Assembly (NCBI GenBank): GCA_023159155.1
Contig: JAJNNX010000026.1
Coordinates: forward strand, 310,001-374,000
From: Ustulina deusta
Lineage: Eukaryota > Ascomycota > Sordariomycetes > Xylariales > Xylariaceae
Reading direction: 5' to 3'
Length of the DNA stretch: 64,000 nt
Within the stretch, counting starts at the first letter, position 1, and each line of letters begins with the position of its first letter. This document shows positions 1 through 11,809 of the stretch, one piece after another. The position numbers and the translations under genes were made by a program. The notes below the pieces were generated by a model, which made no database searches, was not told where the DNA came from, and worked only from the letters and a program-made list of their open reading frames with translations.

Positions 1-1984
1 CAAACAAAAATTCAGTGACGCGATAATTGAAAGGTCAGAAGTATGAACCTGTTGTATGGAGTGTTTCAGCAGCTCAGTTGATGCCTTGTGCAGGTTGAGG
101 TAAGGAGAATTCCATGTCGTGTGATTGGTTGCTTATCCTTGAACGTGAGGCTGAATTTGTTGTTACTGGACGTGCAAACATCGGAACCCCAAAATTCTCC
201 CTGTGTTGACTGACAAAGATATTCAATCAATAATTACCACATTATTATTATATTGATATTGTGCGCCACACTTGTGTGAGGAGCTGCTGGACTGGGTTTG
301 CACTCGCTTAGGTAGAAAATATAATTGTGAGCATAGGTACTGATATCACACAGCCGGAGCACAGGTAAAAAGGTTACGGTAGGTACCTTTTCATGGCCAG
401 CCATATTTATTTGCTACAAGCGGGCGGCCCATTATGTAAGGTGTGGAGTGGGGAATGGCGGGTCCCACAGCTGTGGGCTCACGTCCAGTCATGCGCCATT
501 CAAGTCCCCAGGGTCAAGACAGAACAGGCGGCGGCGGCCTTCCTAGTCCGGGAGTCCCACAACTTGGCCGACGGCTATTATTCCCTTGACCTACCGTACA
601 GCGACCTTGCTACCACCTGCTCGCTCACAACCGCCCAGCTTTCCGCAAGAAATCGAAACCCAATTTGGCCCCTTCGCCTCGTTTTCCCTTGTCTACCTCG
701 TCTTGTCCTGTGTGTCGAACTCTCTCCTCCTCTTTCGTCCGGCCAGAATCAAAATCCGGGCGTCTCTCCCCTCTTTTCTTGCTTCGGATGTCTGTACCGT
801 GGTGGTGCATGTTTCTGCACCTGACGGCTTGTCTGACTTCAACATGGTGAGCCAGTTACACGACTCCTTGCTTTCGACGAGATCTGCTGACCTTGTCCCC
901 AGTTATCGCCAGCCTTGTTTCTCTCTCTCCTCCACTTGTCGCCTCTCTTCTCTCCGAAAATGACATCCTGTGCCCATACTATATTATAAGCATATGGAGC
1001 CCCTCGCGCGCTGTCCAGGCGCACCCGTGCCAATCCCAGTAAGCGCCGACACGGGCTCTTAGGCCAGCGATTCGTTGCTAGGAAAATAGTACCAACAAGG
1101 TCCTTGGCTTGCCCGGGTGAAGCGTTTTCTACGCATGGTCCGGAGAAAAATCGCATCCTCTAGCCGTCGCCATGTCAGTCCTACCTACAGCTGACTGTAC
1201 AGGCGCCCTAGGCCCGAGTCACCGAAGCTTGCCCAGAAGACCCAAGCAAGCACCTCACGGCCTACGATAATCGCGAAACAGGGGAACACACAAACCTGCT
1301 ATGGACATTATTTCTCTGGCTCATGGCATTCTTGTTATTGCCTGCCCATTGCAGAGCTCGTTGCGCGCGAAATACCTCAAATGAACTTAGTTATTATATT
1401 AAGGTTGTCAGCTTACACCACTTCTTCCGTCTCAGGAGAGAGCGACGACATAGGACAGCATAACAGCGACCCAGGGCTCTCGTCGAGCCACGATATGGCC
1501 AACCTCAACCCAAACTCCACTAGCATACACGGGATCAATCCTAAGCACAGGTGGATCCCCTGATATGACGAGTCCCACGATAGACGGATGACATCGGCTT
1601 GGAAATTATCCCTTTTTTTATGTTTACATGCTCCAAGGTGTCTAGCAGCGTTCCACCGTGCTGGCTCCGTTCTCCTTCAACCCAACGGGCTATGCATGCA
1701 GCTTCGAGGCTATATATATTTACAATAAGTATGCCCTGGCCAACGCCTCCCGCTGATTTACCCCTTGCGGACCATTAACGAAGTGTATATACAGTCGTGG
1801 CTTCCTCCCCTGCCCACATTGCTCGACCGAAAAGAATTGGGTATAAAACAAAAATCCGATCTAGCAAGCGGTCAAGTTGTGAAGCCATATTAATGCCGAT
1901 GTTCTTAGACGAACACTACCTCACGCTGGATTCATATCTCGATACTCATGGCTCCAAGGCTTCAGGTTGAGCAGCATATGCGAT
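1..1984. other. Intergenic stretch, no gene recognised
   Basis: No reading frame here resembles a known family. Open frames around 393-963 are pyrimidine-rich (CTCTCTCC, TTTCTTGC), as in fungal promoters or 5' leaders. An ATG at 844 is followed at once by GTGAGC, and a CCCCAG acceptor lies near 900, so the first exon of a gene I cannot complete is possible. The last 200 bases are the presumed 3' flank of the EPL1 gene. Confidence 0.5.
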
Positions 1985-3921
1985 TTACGGAGGTTGTACA
2001 GAGGCCTGTTGAGTCGGTACAGGTTGCGCTGAGGGCACTTGTGTACCTGGGCCTTGAGCTGCTAGCGCTTGCGCTTTTGCTTGGGCCTGGGCCTGAGCTG
2101 CGTGTAGTAGTGCCACCTGCGCTTGTGGCAATGTTGGTCGGTTTGCAGCTTGAAGTTGTGCCATGTCCAAGCCCGCCCTCCTCATAAGGGTAGAAGGTGG
2201 GGGAATAGTCGAACGAAACTTCATCTGGCGCAAACTATTGGTATCGACCTTGTACACAGGCGGTTCGTCATCATCGTCATCATCATCGTACTTCCAACGG
2301 TCACTTTGGGCTGAGGAGGGCTCCCGAGAAGGGCTACTCAACCCGGTCCGCGACTTTCCAGGACGACGGTCAATAAATAAACGACCCAACCGACCGACGC
2401 GGCGACGGAAGGAGGGCATCTCTTCTTCATCTGAATCTTCCAATGAGGCAGCTTTAAAGACAAATGGCGCAATCGATTTCTCAGGAGCCGGCGGTGCTTC
2501 ATCAGTCTCCATCGAGTCTGATGCAGAGGCGGGGGGTGTCATTAAATATGTTGTTTTGGCAGGCCGGAAATTCTGCTCCTGCTCCTCTTTCACAGGAGGC
2601 AGAGGGTCGGCTGTCAGGTCAATATAATTTGAATTCCACCGGCGATGTTCCTGGACCTTGAGTTCAATATTATTTAGAAGCTCAAGCTGTCTCTCGGCCT
2701 GCTTATCTCGCAGGAGCGCAAGTTCGACAGGTTCCATAGACCGACCACCATCTGGGCGAACGGCGAGGCGGAGCTGACCGTGAGGAGTAGCACGAGGAGG
2801 TTGTTGAGGCTCCGTCTTCGGGCGTTTTTGTGGCTTGGTATTAACTAAGTCGTCATCATCCGTCTTTATATTAAGTTTGATCTTGGTTTCTTTGAGCTTG
2901 GCACGCTGCTCATAAACCAATTTGTCTGTTTTAAGCAACTCCCGCTTGAGAACCTCTCGCCGATGAGCAAATACTACAAGCTGACGACCGTCTTCCAGTT
3001 CTCTACGGAGCTTCTTGAGTTTGTCGGCAACCTGCACATCCCGTGCCCTCGTCTTTCGGGTTTGTCGAACTTCACGTCTTCGGAAGCAGACATAAGGATC
3101 CATGTCATCATGTTCCTGATGCGTCTCGAACTTGAGCGAAGGATGAAGGGATTTATTGCCAGCGACTTGCCGACGACTCCTCCAGTACTCATACACGATT
3201 TTGGCATGACCCTGGACAGACTTTTCTCGAATGTGATGGTGTATCGCCTGAGACATTAGCTCGTATGGGACAAAGGTATTGTCAACTTCTGCATACGGCG
3301 CGCTCTCGGCGGCGGTGTCTTCAAATACCTCCATGATACGCTCGAAATCACCCTCGGATAGGTGAGCATTACCAGGTCTCTTTGAGTTGTGGGTTTTAAG
3401 AAACTCGTCATCTTCAGTGGTCATATCATAAAGACTCCCTTTCAGGGTCTCTTCGACTGTATCTGAAGACTTGATATAATTGCGAGGCTCTACATATGGC
3501 GTCGGATATAACTCGTCATAGTTGGCCTCGACACTCTTTTGCGGCGGCGGGACGGGAATTTCATTGTCCACGCTAGCGCCGACGCCCTTGAGGGCAGCCT
3601 GGAGATGGTATTCCTATCGTCGCAAACAAGTGTTAGCAGCCATCGGGTAAGTCTTGGTATGATAGAGGCATATATATATCTGACATGTGTATTGCCCAGT
3701 AGTAATCACGTGACGACGCACGTGACGATGCACGTGACTTAGCCTGGAAGGGCAAAGAAAGTCTATATTCTCACATTTTCTTCTCCTAATTCGACGCCAG
3801 TAACTATTTGTGATTCGGTTGTAAGAGATTCGTATTCGTTGGCGTCGATTTGGTGCTCTCGGAGCACGGGGAGGGGTGTTTTGATGTTAAGTTTCTTGTA
3901 TCGCACTTTCCTCGTGGTCAT
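1985..3921 (-). CDS. epl1: Enhancer of polycomb-like protein EPL1 (NuA4 histone acetyltransferase subunit)
   Basis: Two exons on the minus strand: 3921-3775 (49 codons, phase 0) and 3613-1985; intron 3774-3614 with GTGAGA donor and ATAG acceptor. The joined protein has 591 residues, in the range of filamentous-fungal EPL1. Exon 1 begins MTTRKVRYKKLNIKTPLPV and runs through LREHQID; exon 2 resumes EYHLQAALKG and EIPVPPP, the hallmark start of the EPcA domain. Basic, coiled-coil-like stretches follow (KLKKLRRELEDGRQL). The C-terminal third is low complexity, with seven consecutive Asp and an Ala/Gln-rich tail. EPL1 is known to anchor the Esa1-Yng2-Eaf6 core of NuA4/piccolo to nucleosomes for H4/H2A acetylation in the nucleus. 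The intron holds a CACGTGAC triplet, listed separately. Identification is firm; no key segment looks broken. Confidence 0.93.
3707..3738. promoter_or_regulatory. Three CACGTGAC boxes at a 12-bp period inside the EPL1 intron
   Basis: CACGTGAC occurs at 3707-3714, 3719-3726 and 3731-3738, separated by GACG and GATG. The first copy is embedded in ATCACGTG, which fits the RTCACRTG consensus of Cbf1-type bHLH factors; CACGTG is the general bHLH E-box core. The array sits in the single EPL1 intron, about 180-215 bases past the start codon. That it binds a regulator is an inference from motif density. Confidence 0.55.
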
Positions 3922-6900
3922 GGTGGGCGGAGGTTGGGAGGGGCGGAGGTGGAAAAGATGCGAACCGGGAGGGAAAAATCCCGAAAAAAATCGGGTAATA
4001 GGTAATTCAAGTCATGCGACAATGAAATATCAGGTTTTCTGATTGATAAATCTGCGTTGAGGTGGTTTTTTTGATGGCCAAAGTATCAAGGGCGGACGAC
4101 GTGACGTTGGATTTGGTTTGGGGCGCAAATTTTCGCTGGCTTTGCCGGGGGACTCCTCTGTTGTTGGGTGGTGCGGGCGTCTTTGGGTGAGTGGTGCTAG
4201 GGAGGGAGGCCGTGGGTAGTGGTTGTGTAGTGGGCGAGCAGCAACAACAGCCAGTGAACGCAGGCAAAAATCAAACCAAGTCCGACCCAACCTTCCCCAG
4301 CTAGGCAGCCTAGGTGGGCTAGCAGAGGAATGAATGAGTGCCTAAGCCAGGTAAACGATTCTACACACTGTGCGCATTCACTGTACAAGCTGCACAAGGG
4401 AAAGGGGAAACACGTGATTATGGCCTTTGGTGGTCTAAGCGTGGGCCAAGAAGGACCCAATCAAGGATCAATATTCCATGTTCATGACACCTTTTTGCCC
4501 TTTCTCGGCGGACCTTATCAATGTACTAGCCAGATAAGGGGCAGTGCATCTCATGCAGGGCCCTCATTGGTCAAAACTCTGTTCGCTAGCAATCTCCTTT
4601 AGTGTACCTCTAGCCGACACTGCTAAGTCGGGATGGAGGGGGGGCAAACACAGTGCCACTGGCAAAGCCTGGCGATTAATGAAAAGCAATACCTACCCGG
4701 GAATGACGGTTACATTTTTCGCTTTGTTTAGGTATTACAGCCTCTTACCACTATTTCCAGCTTTTTTTTTTTCGAACACATTTCGTCTCATCTCTAGAGT
4801 TAGATTTAACAATACCTGACTCGACCTAGGTATCCATCACGGATGTTTTCATTCCCTATGCAACATTGTGGTAGCTGTGCATTAGCAAAGATCATATCAT
4901 ACATGCATGCATGCCATCAAGAATCCATTTTCTCACATAGTACCGCATACCTAGAACGAAAGCCTTCGACATGTATTTTCTGATACCATGCGCTCTGTTC
5001 CATTCTTGTTGCCTTCCAGATGCACTGGCTAATCATGCATCGTCCTTAGGTGAAAATGGAGCACCTAGACCATTCTTAGCCCCATAGTACCTCCCCATGA
5101 AATGGCTCTATACATAGAACACAAGCTAAAGTATGATCCATCTATCGCACTTATACAATCCTAGCTCACCCGCTGAGGTGCCTAGTATTCATGATCTCTC
5201 ATTTATTCATCCTGCTTGTTATTACAAGATTACCAACTTTGTGCACCTAGTTTGTTTCTGCATTCATGATGGATGTATTCAGTATCATGATACTCAGTCG
5301 GTACTAACCTATGCATGGCGGTGAATAACATGCATGCATGATTGTTTCTCACCTACCTCATTGCGGGTAATTGCCAGGTATGCACATGCTTACGCACCTA
5401 CTAGGTATATCCAATAAATACCTACCTAGGTTGGCTATAGCAATGCAAGAATGGAGGTGTCCAGTCACTTGTTTCCATCCATTCCTCACTATTCCTATAT
5501 CCCTAGCAAGAGATCTAAGGAACTGCAAGGTTAGCTCAGATACGAGGTTGTGAGTGTTTCATCATAAACAAGGCCAATCAACCTAGTATACCACCTGCCT
5601 AGATGCTGACAATTTGTTGTGTTCTTGTACCTGCACTTGCAATGAGTTCATCCATCATGACATTTGCGTTGCTTCACCGCTATTATAGACACTTGCGTAT
5701 AATGGGCTCAACTAATGCAAGATTTCGGCCCGGTAAGTACATTACCATTCGTCCGTACAAAATAGGTTGCAACAAACCGGAAGGGGGGCTGATGTTTACA
5801 GTTAATGGAACTACCTACTACTTAGTAGGTTAGATAGTTTCATGTATACTGGGTAAGGTTCTACGGTGCAAGAGGAAGCATTGCATTGCTTGAGCAAGAG
5901 AACCAAAAATAAGCTGTTTTGGGTTGTAACATGTCTGAGGTCATCGATATTCCAACGATGTGGCGCTACATACTAATTCATAATAGGTTATGCTTGGTCT
6001 TGCTTGGAGTTTTCACGAATGTACTTAGTGTAAGTATTGTCTCTTGATACATATCGTGGACAGGGGCAGGAGATGATCCAAATTATTTGCTCAGAATACT
6101 ATAGGTATGCGTAGGTAGTGTATACTAACTACCCTGGCTCCTAAAACCTATATTGCCAAAATTAATAGTAAGATTCTGTGACACGTACCCTACCCACGCA
6201 CTCTACACTAACAGGCGAGGACCATGGTCGCAGAAATTCTCCGACCCGATAGAGCGGTTCAAGCGGAGCATTCTATCAATGGCTGGGCGGGGCAGCCGGG
6301 ATGATGGAGCATTTCCATTCCTGACCACCCGTCCAGGGAAACTTTCACGATCAGCAGTCTCGGGTCGCGGAACTCGAATGCAGCACAGAGCAGAATTAAG
6401 AGGCAGAACCATCACAAATACCGGGGCAGATGGGCAGGTTTGGCTACGGCCCTATAAAGGAGTTATTAAGAATACTACCATTTGCGACAGCGGAATTACA
6501 GAACCGGAGCATCCCCGCGATTATTCCAAGATGTCCCGACTTCACACTATCTACTTGCTATCAACTAACCCTTTTCCTTTTTTTTTTCTTCTTCACGGTG
6601 ACGAAGGCTGTCCAACTCAAAATAATTTGATAGCCTCTTTTTTTATTTTTTTAAATTCTCCTAACATCCTTTCCAGCCACGATCCACCTCCAGCCTGTTG
6701 AGGACCGATGGCGATGGCTGCTCAGTAGAACTAGCCAAAGATATATCTGTTATTAGTATTTCCAATAGGAGTTCAAGTAGTTCCTTGCCTTCTTGTCGCC
6801 GTCAGGCACCTTCGACTAAATTCCCCCCTCCCCCCCCCCCCCAAAATACGCCACCGATTGCGGGCATAAGACCATCCGTTCGATACCGAGCGGCCCTTTG

Positions 6901-7645
6901 ATATAAGTGATAGAATTTGGTGCTGGGGAACCGCCCTATAGAAATAGAATTTACATTCACTCGACCAATTCTATATAATCTCCTCTAGCTACCGGTAGCG
7001 TTACCTCACTGTCCAGTAGTTGCTTTCCAAGTCGACATCCTATTGAGCCCAGCATATCTAGGGATAGATTCATATTGGGTGTTTTTGGCCAGTCCGCGTT
7101 TCTAGTCAATGCTCTGTTTCCAAAGCATGAAACGAAAACGAAGGTGTCAGGTAAGAGACGTATTTATGGGTGCGCCTCTAAATGGGTCAGAGTAAATGCC
7201 CGAGCTAGAATTCTTCGAACACAACAAATATTGGTGAACTCCATCTCATCGTTACGATGGCGCGTTAAAATAGCCTAGAGGTAAAAGGGGAAAAGGGGGA
7301 GGAAGGTACCAATCTTCTGTGGCTCGAGCCAATAGGCAATGTGGCGTTGTGGCGCCTAGCTGCCTAGCTGCCAAGAAATCGTCACGCTAGGGAGGAGTGG
7401 GCTCTCATCCTTCGACATTGACCCCACGATCCCCAAGACCCTCCAACCCACTCAGCCTTATCATACAACACCAGACTTATCCAAACCCAACCGCGTGCTC
7501 AGCACCAAAGACTTACAGCAAACGTTCTTCCCACTGGCGATTTCTTAAATTTCCTCATCGTCACCGGAGAACCTCACTCTCCTCACCCGATATTGAAGAA
7601 CGAGTCCCCTGATCGTGTGACCTCTTCGGGGTCTTAGGACAAAAA
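3922..7645. other. Long intergenic stretch between EPL1 and calcineurin B
   Basis: This is the 5' flank of EPL1 on the left and of calcineurin B on the right. The middle (about 4700-6150) is AT-richer, with CATGCATG runs near 4900 and 5330 and scattered CCTAGGTA words. A 182-codon open frame at 6153-6701 resembles no family and includes homopolymer-encoded Phe runs. A 13-base C run lies at 6830-6842. I see no gene I can support. Confidence 0.5.
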
Positions 7646-8552
7646 ATGGGCAACAACACCAGCATGGTCCTGGACAACATTGTCCAAGGGACCAATTGTG
7701 AGTATAAGTCTTGTGGCCCTGTTTCTCCAAGCATGCTAATAGGAAGATTCGCAGTCGATCGTGAAGAAGTCGAACGACTGAAGAAGAGGTTTATGAAACT
7801 TGACAAGGTACGACATGAACCCCGCTGTGCTCGCTGCCACTACCCTACTCCTCCTGTTCCATGATGATACCTGTGCTAATATCCTGCTTTTCTCTAATTA
7901 GGATCAAAACGGCACCATTGAGCGGGACGAATTCCTAATGTTACCGCAAATATCATCGAATCCGCTTGCGACAAGGTACAAATCCCCTGAGTGCCCTCTA
8001 TGCACGAAGCAATCCGCCGGTCGACCATTTCGGTGCAGCTCGAACGTGCGCTAAATACACATCAGCTAATAACAGCTCTATCTCCTCAGGCTAATAGCAA
8101 TCTTTGACGAGGACGGTGGCGGCGATGTAGACTTCCAGGAATTTGTCTCTGGCCTCAGTGCCTTCAGTAGCAAGGGTAACAAGGAACAAAAGTTGCAGTT
8201 TGCCTTCAAAGTCTATGACATCGACCGAGATGGTTATATCAGTAACGGAGAGTTATTTATCGTCCTAAAGATGATGGTTGGTAGCAATTTGAAGGACCAA
8301 CAGCTGCAACAGATTGTGGACAAGACTATCATGGAAGCCGATCTGGACAAGGACGGCAAGATCAGTTTTGAGGAGTTCACAAAGATGGTCGAGAACACGG
8401 ACGTGAGCATGAGCATGACTCTAGGTGAGATTCTACACTTGTCCCTTGATGCCGATAATCCTGTTTTATATCGCCGCCTATTTCATCACATGATCACGGA
8501 ACAGACCTGGTAGTATCGGATGCTAACATGCTATGTCCTAGATCAATTTTAG
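7646..8552 (+). CDS. cnb1: Calcineurin regulatory subunit B
   Basis: Five exons: 7646-7697, 7755-7807, 7902-7975, 8090-8424, 8542-8552; together 174 residues, the standard fungal length. The start [17 protein letters not shown] carries the N-myristoylation glycine. Four EF-hand loops are visible: [36 protein letters not shown] and [12 protein letters not shown], and the protein ends SMSMTLDQF. It binds Ca2+ and activates the catalytic subunit CnaA, a Ser/Thr phosphatase that signals to the transcription factor Crz1 and governs ion stress, growth and cell-wall responses. The last exon has only 11 bases (completing Asp, then Gln, Phe and stop), preceded by a TGCTAACATG branch-site region. Introns follow GTGAGT, GTACGA, GTACAA and GTGAGA donors. 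No calcium-loop ligand looks lost. The catalytic subunit is not in this window. Confidence 0.97.
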
Positions 8553-10958
8553 GAGACGAAGAATTGGAAATTAAGTAAGGGCGTAACAGGGCACCTAACC
8601 CATGGCTCTCATTTGTCCACACGGTGTGTCCATGTAGTAAGACAAGTCGATGATGATGTATAGTATCATCATCCTCTAGAGAGGGTTATTCGCTTGGTAA
8701 GATTGGCTGGAAATGCTGGGGTCATCAAGTTGGATCCAATATCTGTATTGCCAGAGAGGACAGTGCCATGCAGAACTGAAAGCTACCGGCAAGCAGCCTG
8801 GGAGCCAAAACCACTTACGAATCTAATAGAGTTTTCTACCCAGCGCCATGTCAACCTGCACCCCTTTCTCAGTTTTGCCTGTTTGTTGTGCCATGTACAT
8901 GAAAATAAAGTTTCCTTGGTAGTAACATATGATGGACCGTGAAACACGCCCAGTTCGAGGCCGTCTCATCCCTATTCCTGTTTCCAGTATCTTTCAGTCT
9001 ACCATGTGTCGAGTGTAAACCTTCAGTGAAAGATACGCTGTGTTATGCGAGCGTCATTCACCTAGAAATTAAAGACTATGTCGGTGACAGCAAATGTCAG
9101 GTAATTCTTTATGTATAAAGCCTTGTGTCTTAAGTTTACTGGTGGCAGAGCTCTACTCACTTAAATGATAGAGTAGGCGGTCATGGCCACCACAGGATAG
9201 CCTTCTAGCCTATGTACTACCTTGCGCTGCAGCAATATCCTGCATTATGACACATTTTGTCACAAAGCAACCGACGCGCAACTGTTTACCTTTCCCATCA
9301 ATTACGCCCTATTCCACTGAAGCATCTCAACTCTCTTTACAGAAATCTCGGCAAAGCAAGACAACAGTGTCACTGGAGCCATGGACACGCCCTAACTAGT
9401 CGATCACACTCATGCCATCGTTGCTGTAGGTAAATACAACGAACCGGGGGAGGGGGACAAGGCATGCAATGTGATGATGTTGGAGATATCCCTAAACCCG
9501 AAGGAACACGGCCTCGCGATCGATAAGGCCGCCAGCTGTTGGGCAGAAGCAAGAGGTCCTTGAGATGAACGAGACTCTAAAGCCAGAGCAAGAAGCGGTC
9601 CTTGTATCCCCAAAAGAAGCTCCGAAGCTGAAGAGGAGGTCTTCAAGTAAGCGGGAGCAGTATATATTTAACCGTGTGAATCGATCCGATGCGAAGATTG
9701 CGATGCTGGTCTCTATGCGGCAAGGGGCATTGGACACTTGGGCACGGCTCGTTCCGGTGCATGAGGTCTATTGAGATGACCGCTAAGGCTATCCACTCAG
9801 CGGTGAAACACACAATACGGTTTATTTGCACTCATGTAAGGCTTCCTTCCGGGTCACTAGTGCTCCAGAGCTTGAATCTTCTTTGCTTACACCGTCAATT
9901 GGCAGGTGCGTACTCGGGGGATGCTGTCCTGCTCCACCCGAGTGAACTGCCTAAAACATTAGGGAGCTTGGTGGCAAAATAAAGTACAAGACAGAAGCTT
10001 GTGGCTAATTCTCAACGCCAGCAATTAGGAGCAAATGACCGATTGAGGGGGGAAGAAGTGAAAAAAGGGAGTAAAGAGAAAGGAACGAGAAGAAGTTGGT
10101 TTCCAACTAGGCAGTCGAAACACAACCTTGCAGCTAATGCTCGTTTTCATACTACGAGAGGTCTCGGTAAATAAGTTGGCGGCGCATTTGTCCGAGCCGG
10201 ATGAGACAGGCATGCAATTGGAAGCGTTGAAGACCCCCAGGAGCGTCCGGCAAACAAAATCGACCCGGATTCCGAGCTAGCGATGATCTCAAGATAACGC
10301 CAACGACGGCATTGTTTCAACAACTGTGCTGTGGTTCCTGAAATTATTAAGCTCTGCTCTTTGCTGGCTCCTTGGAAGTGTTCATCTCTCGACCAACCAG
10401 CCAATGACAATCCGTCCCGCTGCCAAGATATCCGGCTCGCCCTTCTTCGATTCGATATAGACGAGCACGAACCAATCACCATCATTAGCGCGCCCTCCCC
10501 ACAAACGGAGCCGCCACGCTCACTGGACTTGTTGACCCCAGCCCCGAGTGGTGGCATACTTGGTACATACTAACCCAGTGTGAAGCAACTCGACACGAAG
10601 TCCTCCACATCGATTTATAATGATGGTGCTCTTACAAATCAGTAGACATTCTTTCGTACTCTGGAGGTGGGGGGCAGTAACGGAAGGGCGTCAGCTATCT
10701 TGAACACGACACAGCCTACACTACAATAGCTATGGAAGTAAATTTATATAAGACAGACAGAATTGGCTACACATGCAGAGCAGAGAAGATGTTGTCGAGG
10801 AATATCTACGTCTATCGCCATATATACAGGACCACTCGAAAAGCGTCTTCAGTTCTAGGCTTACATTATCATCTCAGGTTCGAAACCGAGATAGTTTGCC
10901 GTTAGACGAGATATAGCATTCCCCCTTCTTTATATACCCCAGAACAATCGTCGCCAAA
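8553..10958. other. Intergenic stretch, no gene recognised
   Basis: Nothing here matches a family I know. A 69-codon open frame at 9565-9774 begins MNETLKPEQEAVLVSPKEAP and is rich in basic residues, but it has no recognisable domain and no convincing continuation. Two CCAAT sequences (near 10400 and 10470) and a pyrimidine-rich stretch suggest a promoter, possibly of the FMN reductase gene that follows. A short inverted repeat CTC.GGTT/AACC.GAG lies near 10873-10890. Confidence 0.4.
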
Positions 10959-11809
10959 ATGTCAGCCAAATCCGTGGCTCTCATCACCATGAGCACGCGC
11001 CCAAAGCGCGCCGGGATAAACGTCTCTGCATTCGTCCGGCCGATCCTAGAGAAGGCGTTGTCATCAGTCGACGTGAAACTAGTTCCGGTCGACGTGCGGG
11101 ACTTCAATCTGCCCGTATTCAACGAGAACGTCGCGCCTGCAAGTGAGTGACCTGTCCCCCCGAGTCTCTTTTACTCACATTTACCCATACTCCATGGCGT
11201 CGACTAACAAGAAGTGACTACGCACTTTGGACTTCCCTTCATCGTCAAGTAATAAGTGCAGATTAGAGACTGACTGTGCGAATAGTGGTTCCCGCGCTTG
11301 CGCAATTCGAGCACGAGCACTCCAAGGCTTGGAGCGCTGAGATTGCGAAACACGACGGTTACGTGCTCGTTATCCCCGAGTATAACTACGGCGGTATGTT
11401 CTCACCTAACCATCATATATGTATTTCGCCGGTTCATCATTCAGCACACTAATACAAAGCACCTCACACAGTGTCCGGTGGGACTAAGAATGCAATCGAT
11501 TACCTTCTGAACGAGTGGAAAGGCAAGCCCCTGAGTATCGTGAGTTACGGCGCGGCCGGAGGCTCCCAGGCGAGCCAGCAAGTGAAGGACATACTAAGCG
11601 GAATGGGCCTACGGGTCACGGAGACGCGTCCTCAGCTAGGGTTTGCGGACCCCCGGGCTGAGATGGGCGCTATTTTGAGCGAGGGCAAGGTGTCGGATGA
11701 GTCAAAGGCGAAGTGGCTGGGCCAAGCTGACGAGATTATCAAGGCCGCCGAGGAGCTGAAGGAGCTTTTGCTGCAGCCAAATGATGAAGCGAATGCCCCC
11801 AAGTCGTAG
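10959..11809 (+). CDS. NADPH-dependent FMN reductase family (flavodoxin-like) protein
   Basis: Three exons: 10959-11142, 11286-11393, 11472-11809, giving 209 residues. The N-terminus [19 protein letters not shown] is a first beta-strand followed by the Ser/Thr-rich FMN-phosphate loop of the flavodoxin-like fold. Later motifs typical of the family are [20 protein letters not shown] around the second splice junction, and [15 protein letters not shown]. Members reduce FMN or quinones with NAD(P)H; fungal relatives include Lot6-type quinone reductases, so a role in redox stress is plausible, but the substrate cannot be read from the sequence. The first intron runs 11143-11285, ending ..AATAG; the junction restores [18 protein letters not shown], which supports it. 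The C-terminus is a lysine/glutamate-rich helix. The family call is strong, the exact function open. Confidence 0.88.

Noticed and set aside
6153..6701. 182-codon plus-strand frame
   Set aside because: No family resemblance; contains Phe runs from T homopolymers and lies in promoter-like DNA.
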